The notes under the pieces are model-generated. The model made no database searches, was not told the DNA's origin, and was given only the letters and a program-made list of their open reading frames with translations. 64,000 nt of DNA from Hymenobacter nitidus (GTDB lineage Bacteria; Bacteroidota; Bacteroidia; Cytophagales; Hymenobacteraceae). The stretch's first letter is position 1. Each line of letters starts with the position of its first letter. The DNA lies in the NCBI RefSeq assembly GCF_020447315.1, contig NZ_JAJADQ010000003.1:434001-498000 (forward strand), written 5' to 3'. The translations under genes and the position numbers were made by a program. Below, one piece after another: positions 40,606 to 49,556 of the stretch.

Positions 40606-42063
40606 ATGATCCGCTATTTTCTGCGTTACCTCTGCCTGCTGGCGCTGCTTGCGTGGGCGAGCAGCAGCGTGGCCCAAAGCTGCGCCTGCGCCCGGGAGTT
40701 CGACTTTACGGTGCGCTACCTGGAAACCAACCTGCCCGGCTTTGCCCGCAACGTGCCGCCCGCCAAGCGCCCGGCCTACGCGGCCTTCAAGCAGAGCATC
40801 CGGCGCCTGACGACCACCAACCCGCCGAAAATCACCTGCCTGAAGTACCTGATGACGTACGTCGAATATTTCCGCGACAGTCATACCACCATCAGCACGG
40901 GGGCCGAGGCCGTGGACGAGGGCAACCCGGCCGCCGTGGCCCGCTTCCGGGCTTCCCCCGAGTTTACGTCCGCCGAAACCCTGGCCCTGCCCGATACGGC
41001 CCGGCCCCGGGCTCCCGGCGCGCTGGAGGGCTACTACCAAAGCGCCGACGGCACCTACCGCGTGTACCTGACCCGCAGCAAAACCGCGTTTCGCAACTAC
41101 GCGGCCGTGCTGGTGGCCGCACGCACGAAGCTGTGGCGGCCGGGCCAAGTGAAGTTTGAGTTGCGCCGCACCACCGATTCCACGTTTCAGGCCTACCTCT
41201 ACCAGCGCAACCACAGCCTGGCGTTCGTGCCGGCCGTGCGCTACCGGCGGGGGCATCTGCTGGGCTTGGGCTGGCACAAGGTAAGCGGCAGCGCCCCGCT
41301 GCCCGAGCCGCCCTGCCGCCGCGTCGACTTCCGCCTGCTGGCCGACAGCCAGGTAGCCTACCTGCGGATTCCTTCCTTTGCCGGGGAGCAGTTCACTCGC
41401 CTCGACTCGCTCTACCGCGCCGTCACGCCCCGGATTCAGCGCACCCAATACCTGGTAATCGATGTGCGCGACAACGGCGGGGGCGCCGACCGCAACGTGG
41501 CCCCGCTGCTGGCCTACCTGTACGCGCAGCCCATCCGGGAAATCCAGACCGAGGAATACTACGTGACGGCCGACAACCTGCGCCGCTACGAGGAATACCT
41601 GCGCCAGATGCTGGCCGACTCGGCGGGCTACGGGGCCACGGCCATCTGGAGCTTTCGGGAAAAGCTGGCCTGGCTGAAAAAGCAGCCGCTCAACACCTTC
41701 GTTCTGAACCCGCACAGCGCGGATAAAACCTACACGCTGACGCCCTCGCCCCTGCCGGCCAAAGTCGCTGTTCTCTACAACCGGGGCTGCGCCAGCGCCT
41801 GCGAAACCCTGCTTTTCTGGGCCCAGCAGCCTTCCAAAGCCCTGCTGGTGGGCGAAAACTCCGGGGGCTACGTGGGCTACGGCAACGTGCTGCCAGTCAA
41901 GACGCCCTGCTACGGCTTCACCCTGGAGGTGACCACCATGCAGTTTGCTAACCAGGTAGCCTACGAGGAAATTGGGGTGGCCCCGCAGTACCGCCTGCGC
42001 GACGACCAGGACTGGCTGGAGCAGACCATCCGGATTCTCCGGCAAACCGATACCAGCCCGTAG
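40606..42063 (+). CDS. S41 family peptidase
   Basis: The 485-residue exported serine peptidase of the C-terminal-processing (S41) family has a signal peptide (1-23, SVAQ). The catalytic domain has VIDVRDNGGGADRN, the nucleophile Ser in NRGCASACETLLF and the GENSGGYVGYGNV loop. The catalytic lysine usually four residues later in TSK-type members is not obvious, as in tricorn/IRBP-like members. No PDZ domain is apparent. A start at 40501 would add 35 residues without a signal, so ATG 40606 is preferred. Its substrate is unknown. Confidence 0.85.
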   Translation: MIRYFLRYLCLLALLAWASSSVAQSCACAREFDFTVRYLETNLPGFARNVPPAKRPAYAAFKQSIRRLTTTNPPKITCLKYLMTYVEYFRDSHTTISTGAEAVDEGNPAAVARFRASPEFTSAETLALPDTARPRAPGALEGYYQSADGTYRVYLTRSKTAFRNYAAVLVAARTKLWRPGQVKFELRRTTDSTFQAYLYQRNHSLAFVPAVRYRRGHLLGLGWHKVSGSAPLPEPPCRRVDFRLLADSQVAYLRIPSFAGEQFTRLDSLYRAVTPRIQRTQYLVIDVRDNGGGADRNVAPLLAYLYAQPIREIQTEEYYVTADNLRRYEEYLRQMLADSAGYGATAIWSFREKLAWLKKQPLNTFVLNPHSADKTYTLTPSPLPAKVAVLYNRGCASACETLLFWAQQPSKALLVGENSGGYVGYGNVLPVKTPCYGFTLEVTTMQFANQVAYEEIGVAPQYRLRDDQDWLEQTIRILRQTDTSP

Positions 42064-42246
42064 CTTTTCCGAGGGTGCTGGCCGGCCCGCTGGTGGCCCC
42101 TCTTTTTTCGCCAAAGAACCCGGCCGCATTTCGGTTTCGGCACCGGGTTTCTGGCGCTGAAGTGGTAGTTTTGCAGCCTGCGGCACCACCTGCCAATTGT
42201 TCAGCTTCGTACTGCGCGCTTTCCGTTATTCTGACTCTCCCAATTC

Positions 42247-43554
42247 ATGACCTCCTCTGCAACCCCGGTCAACTACGAGCAGCTGTTTCGCTCCCTGCCC
42301 GAAAACCTGATGCTGATGGCTCCCGACGCCACCATCATCGACAACACCGACGGCCACGAGCAGGTGTCGCTCAAAAAGCGGGCAGACGTAGTCGGCCGCA
42401 ATATGTTCGACGCCTACCCCTCGGTCGACCAGAACCAGGGCGACATTATCTACCAGTCGCAGGAGCACGTGCGCCAGCACAAGCAGCCCCACACCATGCC
42501 CGTGATACGCTACGACCTGGAGGTGCCGGCCGAGCGGGGCGGCGGCTTCGAGGAGCTGTACTGGCAGGCCACCCACTACCCCATTCTGGACGAGCAGGGC
42601 GAGCTGCTCTACATCCTGCAGCGCACCCAGGACATTACGGACCAATACCGGGCCGAGCAGCGCGCCCAGGCGGTGCAGCGCGAGCTAGCCGAAGCCCAGG
42701 ACCGTACCCGCTTCATTCTCGAGTCGTTGCCGGTCCTGATCTGGACGGCCACGCCGGATGGTGGGCGCGACTTTTTCAACCAGCGCTGGCTGGCCTTCAC
42801 GGGCCAGGAGCCGGAGCAGATGCTGGGCGACCAGTGGCTGCAGTGCGTGCATCCGCAGGAGCGGGCGCACGTGGAAAAAACCTGGCGGGAATCGGTAGCG
42901 CAGGGCACGGTGTACCAGGTCGAATACCGCCTGCGCCGCCACGACGGGCTCTACCGCTGGGTGCTGGTGCGCGCCACGCCCCGCCGCAACGCCGAAGGCG
43001 ACATCACCATGTGGGTGGGCTGCGGCACCGATATTCACGACCAGAAGCTGCTGGTCGAGGAGCTGCTCGAAGCCAACGAGCAGCAGTCCACGCTTTCCGA
43101 CCAGGCTTACCAGGCCTACCAGCTGGCCCAGAGCCAGAAGGAAACCTTCCACAACCTGTTTGAGCAGGCACCGGCCCTGATCTGCATCCTGACCGGGGCC
43201 GAGCATCGCTTCGAGTTCGTGAATCCGCGCTACCAGGAGCTGTTCCGGGGGCGGCAGCTGGTGGGCAAAACCGTGGTGGAAGCCCTGCCCGAAGTTATTG
43301 ACCAAGGCTTTGTGGGCCTGCTCGACAACGTGTACCAGACCGGCGAAACCTTCTACGGCAACGAGGTGCCCATTATGCTCGAAGGCGCCGACGGCTCTCC
43401 GGCGCGTCAGCTGTTTCTGAACTTCACCTACCAGCTCTACCATGAGAACAATGCCAAGGCCGGCATTACCGTCTTTGCCTACGACGTAACCGACCTGGTG
43501 GCAGCCCGCAAGGCCATCGAAAAGCCCCAGAACCCCGCTGCTGATGCTTCCTAG
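42247..43554 (+). CDS. PAS-domain protein without output domain
   Basis: The 435-residue cytoplasmic protein is built of three PAS-like domains (about 10-135, 150-275 and 295-425). The middle one is a PAS_3 fold with TPDGGRDFFNQRWLAFTG, YRLRRHDGLYRWVLVRATP and WVGCGTDIHDQ. The third has LICILTGAEHRFEFVNPRYQEL. Short helices with Q/E-rich linkers connect them. No HisKA, GGDEF or other output domain is present; it ends AARKAIEKPQ. It may be a regulator acting through partners such as the small protein at 43603, 48 bp downstream, or a truncated kinase. Confidence 0.85.
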   Translation: MTSSATPVNYEQLFRSLPENLMLMAPDATIIDNTDGHEQVSLKKRADVVGRNMFDAYPSVDQNQGDIIYQSQEHVRQHKQPHTMPVIRYDLEVPAERGGGFEELYWQATHYPILDEQGELLYILQRTQDITDQYRAEQRAQAVQRELAEAQDRTRFILESLPVLIWTATPDGGRDFFNQRWLAFTGQEPEQMLGDQWLQCVHPQERAHVEKTWRESVAQGTVYQVEYRLRRHDGLYRWVLVRATPRRNAEGDITMWVGCGTDIHDQKLLVEELLEANEQQSTLSDQAYQAYQLAQSQKETFHNLFEQAPALICILTGAEHRFEFVNPRYQELFRGRQLVGKTVVEALPEVIDQGFVGLLDNVYQTGETFYGNEVPIMLEGADGSPARQLFLNFTYQLYHENNAKAGITVFAYDVTDLVAARKAIEKPQNPAADAS

Positions 43555-43602
43555 TCCGATGGTTTTGTTTCTCACCCTTTCGGGCCGGGCCCACCTCCTG
43601 CG

Positions 43603-43965
43603 ATGGACATAACCACCCTGGATTTTCAGCAGGCCCGCATCAAGCAGGTCCTGTTTAAGTCGCGCCTGCGCTCAGTGCTCTACGGCGTGCGCGAGGCCGA
43701 TGCCGCTTTGTTTTCCGTGAAAGAAAACCCGCTGGCCCAGTGGCTGCAATCGGTGGTGAAGCCCCGCTACGGCAGCCGGCTGGAAGTGCTGGAGATTGAG
43801 CGCGCCATCAAAAGCATGCTCGACACCAGTCAGAAGCTCGTAACCCAGTACCAGCGCGGCCTCATCGAGGAGTCGCGCACCGGCCTCGAGCAGGTCGATG
43901 TGTATGCCGACCGCATCGAGAAACTGCTGCAGCAGCTGGAGCGCAGCAGTACAGCCGGTTTGTAG
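43603..43965 (+). CDS. Small helical protein, degenerate CZB-like
   Basis: The 120-residue all-helical protein has the layout of chemoreceptor zinc-binding (CZB) domains: helix with ARIKQVLFKSRLRSVL, then ENPLAQWL, then LEVLEIERAIKSML and a last helix. In CZB domains the equivalent positions carry zinc-binding His/Cys/His/His; here those sites read Q, N, E and similar. This is my alignment by eye. If correct, it is a metal-free relative. It lies 48 bp after a PAS-only protein gene and is followed by a terminator. Confidence 0.6.
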   Translation: MDITTLDFQQARIKQVLFKSRLRSVLYGVREADAALFSVKENPLAQWLQSVVKPRYGSRLEVLEIERAIKSMLDTSQKLVTQYQRGLIEESRTGLEQVDVYADRIEKLLQQLERSSTAGL

Positions 43966-43991
43966 CTGCGCTCCTGCTATTTTATTCTTCC

Positions 43992-44025
43992 AAAGCCCCG
44001 GACTCCCGAGAGTATCCGGGGCTTT
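43992..44025 (+). terminator. Terminator after the CZB-like gene
   Basis: An 11-bp stem AAAGCCCCGGA / TCCGGGGCTTT with a 12-base loop and a following T-run, 26 bp past the stop. Confidence 0.85.
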
Positions 44026-44092
44026 TTGGGTATTTATTTCCGGCAAAATCCGCCGTAGCTTGCCCGCGCTTATCTTCTTTATCTGCCTCATT

Positions 44093-45127
44093 ATGCCCCG
44101 CACCGTATTAGCTGCCTTGTTTCTCGTGGGTCTGACCCCGCCCGCCCTGGCCCAGAACAATCCCTATGGCATCACCGACAGCGTGAAAGTGTACCTGGAT
44201 ACCAGCCTGGACATTTTCCAGAAGTACGCCCTGCACCGCCGCACCGTGGCCGACTGGCCGGCCCTGCGCGAAACGGCCTACCGCCAGGCCGCCGGGGCTA
44301 CCACCTACGCGGCCCTCACACCGGTATTTCCGTATCTGTTTGAGCAGCTGAACGACCACCACGGCTGGTACAGCTTCCAGGGCAAAAAACACCGCTGGAA
44401 AAAGCCGGGGGCCCCCTACGCCAACCCCGTGGTGCTGGGCGAGCTGAAGAAAAACCCCACCGTCCGCGTCCGGGTTATCGACAAGAATATCGGCTACATT
44501 CTGCTGCCCGGCAATTCCGACTTCGGCATGAGCAACGTCAGCGCCTCGGCCCAGGCCCTGCGCGACTCCATCTGCGCGGTGCAGAACGGCCGCATCAAGC
44601 GCTGGATTATCGACCTGCGGCTCAATACCGGCGGCAACATGTATCCCATGCTGGCCGGCCTGGGCACACTCATCGGCGACGGCACGGTCGGTGGGTTCGT
44701 GGAGCAGGAAGGCAGCGCGCCCCAGAGCTGGAATATCCGGCAGGGCAACATCTACGTTGATACGTTCCGGGTGTCGCGGGTGCAGGACAAGTGCCTGAGC
44801 CCCAAAAAGAACGTGCCCATAGCCGTGCTACTCAGCGGCACTACCGCCAGTGCGGGCGAGGCGGTGGCCATCAGCCTGGTGGGGCGGCCTAATACCCGCA
44901 GCTTCGGGGAGCCCACGGCGGGCTACACCACCTCCAACAACGGCCACAAGCTACCCGGCGGGGGCGGCATCACCCTGGCCGAATCCTACGAAATAGACCG
45001 CAACCGCAAAGCCTACACCGGCCAGGTATTGCCCGACGTGGAAATCATCGGCGGGGACAACTTCACTACTTTTGCCGCTGATCAGAAAATAAAGGCAGCA
45101 GTGAAGTGGCTGAAAAAAGCCCGCTAG
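44093..45127 (+). CDS. S41 family peptidase
   Basis: The 344-residue exported S41 peptidase has a signal peptide (1-21, PALAQ). The catalytic segment contains IIDLRLNTGGNMYPMLAGL, the nucleophile Ser in SGTTASAGEAVAIS, and FGEPTAGYTTSNNGHKLPGGGGITL. No PDZ domain is visible, and the protein is shorter than CtpA-type members. It is a second S41 peptidase within 3.5 kb but is not closely related to that at 40606. It is followed 35 bp later by an ElaA-like gene. Confidence 0.88.
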   Translation: MPRTVLAALFLVGLTPPALAQNNPYGITDSVKVYLDTSLDIFQKYALHRRTVADWPALRETAYRQAAGATTYAALTPVFPYLFEQLNDHHGWYSFQGKKHRWKKPGAPYANPVVLGELKKNPTVRVRVIDKNIGYILLPGNSDFGMSNVSASAQALRDSICAVQNGRIKRWIIDLRLNTGGNMYPMLAGLGTLIGDGTVGGFVEQEGSAPQSWNIRQGNIYVDTFRVSRVQDKCLSPKKNVPIAVLLSGTTASAGEAVAISLVGRPNTRSFGEPTAGYTTSNNGHKLPGGGGITLAESYEIDRNRKAYTGQVLPDVEIIGGDNFTTFAADQKIKAAVKWLKKAR

Positions 45128-45162
45128 CCCCGCCGCCCGCCTCCTTAGCTCACCCCACGCCC

Positions 45163-45612
45163 ATGCACCTCACCTGGACCTGCAAGCCCTTTTCCGACCT
45201 GACCCTGCGCGAGCTGCACGACGCGCTGCAGCTGCGCATGGAGGTATTCATCGTCGAGCAGAACTGCCCGTTTCAGGACATCGACGGCAAAGATGCCGAC
45301 GCATTTCACCTGCTGGCCTACACCGAGCAGGGCCAGCTGGCCGCCTGCTCCCGCCTATTTGGCGCGGGCCAGTACTACGAGCAGGTCAGCATCGGGCGCG
45401 TGGTAGTGTCGCCGGCTTTTCGCCGCTACGGCTTTGGGCGGGAGCTGATGCGCCAGTCCATTGCGCACTGCGAGCAGCTGTTTGGTTTTCAGTCCATCAA
45501 AATCGGGGCCCAGCAGTATCTGGAGCGGTTTTACCAGGGCTTCGGCTTTGCCCAGCGCGGCGCCATGTACCTGGAAGATGGCATTCCGCATATATATATG
45601 CTGCGGGCCTAA
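45163..45612 (+). CDS. ElaA-like GNAT acetyltransferase
   Basis: The 149-residue cytoplasmic GNAT N-acetyltransferase of the ElaA type begins LTWTCKPFSDLTLRELHDALQLRMEVFIVEQNC and has QDIDGKDADAFHLLAY, the acetyl-CoA-binding VSIGRVVVSPAFRRYGFGRELM and ERFYQGFGFAQRG. ATG 45163 fits the family; the upstream ATG 45106 lies inside the previous gene. The substrate is unknown. Confidence 0.9.
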   Translation: MHLTWTCKPFSDLTLRELHDALQLRMEVFIVEQNCPFQDIDGKDADAFHLLAYTEQGQLAACSRLFGAGQYYEQVSIGRVVVSPAFRRYGFGRELMRQSIAHCEQLFGFQSIKIGAQQYLERFYQGFGFAQRGAMYLEDGIPHIYMLRA

Positions 45613-45723
45613 AGTCAACAGTTTCCGGCAAAGCCGGGGCGGTAATGTGACTGGTTTCCAGTAAATTTAGGAGTTGAACGGTGCGCTAATCCAGTGACGG
45701 AGCGGGCGTTTGGCTTCTGACCG

Positions 45724-46539
45724 ATGAACTACCGTTTCCTTTTTCTGCTGCTGGCTCTGCTCGGTGCCACCGGCCCCCAAACCCTGCCGCCCCTGCACAT
45801 TGCGGAGCGCTTCGTGGCCCCCGAGGGCTGGGCCGACATGCGCGACTACCTCTGCTGCGAGGCCCAGCAGCAAGCCAAGCGCCAGACCCTGGGCCAGCAG
45901 ATTCCGGCCCGCATGGCCCGGGCCTGCGAGGTGGTGCAGCAAACCGACAGTACGGCGGTAGTGGCCGTGGAGCTGCGCGACTCCACCGGCGGCAACGACT
46001 TCTACCTGCACTTCGTGCGGCAGGATACCTGGAAGCTGCAGGCCGTGCGCGGACTGGCCATGACCAACTTCGGTCGCCAGATGCTCACGGTGCTGGAAAG
46101 CCTGCCGGCCGCCGAGCGGGCCCGCTACAACCAGACCCACCCCAAGGCCGAGTACGATTTCACCGTCAATAACATCCGCCTCTGGATTGGCTCCGACGCC
46201 GAAATCGAGGCCCACTTCACCCAGCGTCGTGCCGATTTTGAGAAAGCCGTGCGTCTGCTCCAGGCCCGTCCCGACTTTACGACGACTACTGCCAACGAAG
46301 ACGCGGCCAATGCCGATCCGGCCATCAACGCCCTGCTGAAATCCTTGTACATCAGCCGCGTAACGCGTCAGGCCGCAGACTGCGACGCCTGCGTGGCATT
46401 CGTAATCGGCGGCCTGATCGACAATACCGTGGGGCTGCTCTACGAGCCCGATGCCCGCAAAGTACCCACTATGAACCCCAGTTCGCTGATTGTGGTGAAG
46501 CCCCTGGGCAAGGGCTGGTACCTGTATAAAACGTCCTGA
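45724..46539 (+). CDS. Secreted protein of unknown function
   Basis: The 271-residue protein has an N-terminal signal peptide (about 1-17, ending LGATGP). The mature protein is mixed alpha/beta with cysteine pairs at DYLCCEAQ and ADCDACVAF. No named family is recognised. TAAATTTA (about 45662-45669), close to the -7 consensus, lies upstream. The next gene is convergent with only an 11-bp gap. Confidence 0.65.
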   Translation: MNYRFLFLLLALLGATGPQTLPPLHIAERFVAPEGWADMRDYLCCEAQQQAKRQTLGQQIPARMARACEVVQQTDSTAVVAVELRDSTGGNDFYLHFVRQDTWKLQAVRGLAMTNFGRQMLTVLESLPAAERARYNQTHPKAEYDFTVNNIRLWIGSDAEIEAHFTQRRADFEKAVRLLQARPDFTTTTANEDAANADPAINALLKSLYISRVTRQAADCDACVAFVIGGLIDNTVGLLYEPDARKVPTMNPSSLIVVKPLGKGWYLYKTS

Positions 46540-46550
46540 GGCGGACGCAA

Positions 46551-47123
46551 CTACGCCAGCGTGGCCTGCGGCTTGGGCGACTTGTGCTTGCCGTACAGCT
46601 TTTCCCACTCGGCTTCCAGCATGCTCATTTCCGTCAGGCTCCAGTATGAGCCGTTGAAGTAGAGACTGTCGCGCGAGGTGCCTTCCACCATCATACCAGC
46701 CTTGGTGTAGCAGCCGATGGCACCCTTGTTGAAGTCGTACACGCCCAGGTCGATGCGGTGCAGGCCCAGCTGTTCGAAGCCAATTTTGAGGATGGCCTTG
46801 ATCATGCCCTGGCACACGCCGCGGCCCCGCTCCTGGGTGTTGCCCACCAGCACCCGGCTGATGCGGGCCGAGCGGTTTTTGCGGCTGATGCCGCCCAGCG
46901 AAATATGGCCTACCACCTCGTTGGTTTTGTTATCGACGGCTTTGTAGACGAAGGCATCCGAGGTAAGCGGGTCGTTGGTATCCTCGATGTACCAGGCCAG
47001 GCTGTCTTCCGTCAGGGGAAACGAAAACAACGAGCCCGACCAGCTCATCAGTAACTCCTCATCTTTAATCCACTCAATCAGTTGTTTGAAATCGGCTTGG
47101 GTGAATGGCTCCAGTCTGATCAT
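46551..47123 (-). CDS. GNAT acetyltransferase (RimJ/RimL-like)
   Basis: The 190-residue GNAT fold protein begins MIRLEPFTQADFKQLIEWI, has GHISLGGISRKNRSARISRVLVG then RGRGVCQGMIKAIL (acetyl-CoA loop), and LHRIDLGVYDFNKGAIGCYTKAG, a pattern of the ribosomal-protein N-acetyltransferase subgroup. ATG 47123 is chosen because the upstream frame to 47270 has no family match. Its target is unknown. It converges on the gene at 45724 with an 11-bp gap and no room for a separate terminator. Confidence 0.9.
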   Translation of the reverse strand: MIRLEPFTQADFKQLIEWIKDEELLMSWSGSLFSFPLTEDSLAWYIEDTNDPLTSDAFVYKAVDNKTNEVVGHISLGGISRKNRSARISRVLVGNTQERGRGVCQGMIKAILKIGFEQLGLHRIDLGVYDFNKGAIGCYTKAGMMVEGTSRDSLYFNGSYWSLTEMSMLEAEWEKLYGKHKSPKPQATLA

Positions 47124-47439
47124 AAATAGCTCGGGTTTGAATTTTTCGAAGAAGTAGGTAACCGGCAAAGCCGAGCTTAGCCGGCGAGGCACCACCTCCG
47201 CCAGAGCTGACAAACCAGAAGGATTTAGGGCGTAGTCCGCAGCGGGCCTACCAGGCCGCAAGTTACGCATTTCGGCCCTGCTCAGCCGTATACGCAGCCC
47301 TCAGTCGGCCGCCTTTTCGCGCATTCCGGAAAAATTTCCGACGCACGCAGCCTTTCCCTCGTTGAATACTCTTTTTGGTGGTGCTGCCCGCAGGCGTTGC
47401 CTTCTGGGTAACAGCATTTTTCCGTTCTGAATTCTACCT
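47124..47439. other. 316-bp divergent promoter region
   Basis: This lies between the divergent GNAT and M28 peptidase genes and must hold both promoters. I see no full TTG-N20-TAnnTTTG match. A short symmetric CGGAAA-AA-TTTCCG at about 47326-47339 could be an operator. No gene or repeat is evident. Confidence 0.35.
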
Positions 47440-49098
47440 ATGGCATTAATTTCTTCGCGCGCGGCGCTGCTGGCTTTCAGCGGCTTGCTGCTGGCCGGGC
47501 ACTCCACGCGGGCCCAGGACCTTACCCTCGACAAAAAAGTGGCCCGGAGCCTGCAAAAAGTGCAGCCCAACGACCTGAAAGCCCATATCCAGTACCTGGC
47601 CGACGACCGGCTGCTGGGCCGCCGCCCCGGCACACCCGGCTACCAGCTGGCTGTCGACTACGTGACTACGCAGCTGAAAAGTCTGGGCGTGGAACCCGCC
47701 GGCGACGAGGCGGGCAGCTTCGTGCAGCGCGTGCGGCTGCGGCGCGCCTTCAGCAACCCGGCCACCACTTCCCTGATCCTGCGCCCGGGCACCGAAGCGC
47801 CGGTGCCGCTGGCGGCGGGCAAGGAATTCGTGCTCTACCCCAACCCGGAAACGCCCAGCGTAGCCCTCGACGCGCCCCTGGTGTTTGCCGGCTACGGCAT
47901 CAGCGCCCCCGAGCTGCAGTACGACGACTACGCGGGCCTTGATGTGCAGGGCAAAATCGTGGTGGTGGTGCGCGGGGCGCCCCAGTCCTTTTCCTCAACA
48001 GTAGCGGCCGCCAGCCAGGACGTGCTGGCCATTTTGCAGAACGCGGCCCGTCACGGCGCCGTGGGGGTGCTGCTGGCCTCGCGCAGCGCCACGGCACCCC
48101 TGCCCAGCTTCCGGCAGGGCGTGTTCAGTGTGCTGGATGCTGGGGGCAGCGTGGTGGCCTCGCGCTCCTTCGCGCCCGGTATCAAGGTGCTGGGAGCTGT
48201 CAGCGCCGCCACGTTCCAAACCCTGCTGCGCACGGCTGCCGCCGACACGGGCGCGGTGTACCCGGCGCTGCGGGCCGGCAAGCCGGCTTCGGTGGCTTTG
48301 CGCGGGGCGGCTAAGCTCACCAATATTTCGACTTACCAGGAAGTAGACAGCTACAACGTGGTGGGCAAACTGACGGGCTCGGCAGCCGGCCTGCGCGACG
48401 AGTACGTGGTGCACAGCGCCCACCTCGACCACCTGGGCGTGGGGGCGGCGGTGAAAGGCGACTCCATCTACAACGGCGCCCACGATAATGCCTCGGGAGT
48501 AGCCAGCGTGCTGGAAATTGCGCGCCTGTATACCCAATTGGCCGAAAAGCCCAAACGCTCGGTGCTGTTTGTGCTGCAAACCGGCGAGGAGCTGGGCCTG
48601 CTGGGCTCGGCCTACTTTGCGGCCCGGCCCACGGTGCCCAAGGAGAAAATCGTGGCCGACATCAACACCGACATGCCCACCATTATTGCGCCCCTACTGT
48701 CGGTAGTGGCCCTGGGTGCCCAGCACTCTACCCTGGCCGAGCCCGTGAACAAGGCGGCAGCTTACCTGAAGCTGACCGTGGAAGCCGACCCTGAGCCCGA
48801 GCAGAACCGCTTTATCCGCTCCGACCAGTACAGCTTCGTGCTGCAGGGAATTCCGGCCCTGCACATCAAGTATGGCAACAAAACGGCCGACGGCAAAAAC
48901 GACCTGCACAAAACCGTGCAGGCCTGGCGCGCCCTCACCTACCACAAGCCCCAGGACGACATGAGCGGCACCTTCGACTTCGAGGCCGGCAAGAAATACG
49001 TGCAGCTCAACTTCCTGATTGGCTACCAGGTGGCCCAGGCCCCGCAGCGCCCCACCTGGAACCCCGGCGACTTTTTCGGGACGCGGTTCGGGAAGTAG
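47440..49098 (+). CDS. M28 family zinc aminopeptidase
   Basis: The 552-residue exported peptidase has a signal peptide (1-23, STRAQ). A PA domain (about 140-300) is inserted in the M28 peptidase domain. Zinc ligands and catalytic residues appear as HSAHLDHLGVG, GAHDNASGVASVLE, QTGEELGLLGS, DINTDMP and the final histidine in GIPALHIKYG. This matches bacterial aminopeptidases that trim peptides in the periplasm or outside. No partner gene is adjacent. Confidence 0.92.
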   Translation: MALISSRAALLAFSGLLLAGHSTRAQDLTLDKKVARSLQKVQPNDLKAHIQYLADDRLLGRRPGTPGYQLAVDYVTTQLKSLGVEPAGDEAGSFVQRVRLRRAFSNPATTSLILRPGTEAPVPLAAGKEFVLYPNPETPSVALDAPLVFAGYGISAPELQYDDYAGLDVQGKIVVVVRGAPQSFSSTVAAASQDVLAILQNAARHGAVGVLLASRSATAPLPSFRQGVFSVLDAGGSVVASRSFAPGIKVLGAVSAATFQTLLRTAAADTGAVYPALRAGKPASVALRGAAKLTNISTYQEVDSYNVVGKLTGSAAGLRDEYVVHSAHLDHLGVGAAVKGDSIYNGAHDNASGVASVLEIARLYTQLAEKPKRSVLFVLQTGEELGLLGSAYFAARPTVPKEKIVADINTDMPTIIAPLLSVVALGAQHSTLAEPVNKAAAYLKLTVEADPEPEQNRFIRSDQYSFVLQGIPALHIKYGNKTADGKNDLHKTVQAWRALTYHKPQDDMSGTFDFEAGKKYVQLNFLIGYQVAQAPQRPTWNPGDFFGTRFGK

Positions 49099-49145
49099 CA
49101 CTGAGGTTGAGTAGAACGCCCTTAATAAATATTGTCATCCTGAAT

Positions 49146-49195
49146 CTGCCGGAGGAGAAGCGCAGGCGAAAAAAGCCGCTTCACACCTCCGGCAG
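49146..49195. terminator. Hairpin overlapping a gene end
   Basis: CTGCCGGAGG (49146-49155) pairs with CCTCCGGCAG (49186-49195), with an inner GAAGCG/CGCTTC stem. The right arm is inside the last codons of the minus-strand gene. It is probably the shared terminator of convergent genes. Confidence 0.65.
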
Positions 49196-49423
49196 CATAA
49201 TGCTGTCCAGATAGGGCATCAGGTTGTGGGAATCCTGAAACAGGTGAATAAACAGGATGTTCTCCTCGCCGGTACCGCGCCAGATTTCGGCGTAAAAGTC
49301 GCCCAGGGCGTAGAGCTGCAGCTCGAAGCTGTCCTGCTGCCGGTCGGACAAAAAGTGCCCGCTCCGGCGCAGAACGTCGGCTTGCTGACCCATCGGCAAC
49401 TCTTTGAAGGAGACTAGTCGCAT
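49181..49423 (-). CDS. Small protein of unknown function
   Basis: The 80-residue soluble protein has no signal or membrane segment. A run of about 45 residues is rich in aromatic and charged residues (SFELQLYALGDFYAEIWRG), followed by FIHLFQDSHNLMPYLD. ATG 49423 is the best start; an earlier ATG 49474 adds 17 residues. No family is recognised. Confidence 0.6.
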   Translation of the reverse strand: MRLVSFKELPMGQQADVLRRSGHFLSDRQQDSFELQLYALGDFYAEIWRGTGEENILFIHLFQDSHNLMPYLDSIMLPEV

Positions 49424-49556
49424 ACGCAGCAGACACAACCGGCCCTGCCCGATGCGGGTTCCGGCGGCCGGCACTTCCCCGGAAAGTTCGGCAGTAGCTC
49501 GCGGATAACTTCTATTTTTCGCGAATTATTGCCGCTCCTCACCCCCGCTTCCCTTG

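Noticed and set aside
40582..42189. 535-codon minus-strand open frame over the S41 peptidase gene
   Set aside because: It is antisense to a complete exported peptidase with signal peptide and catalytic motifs.
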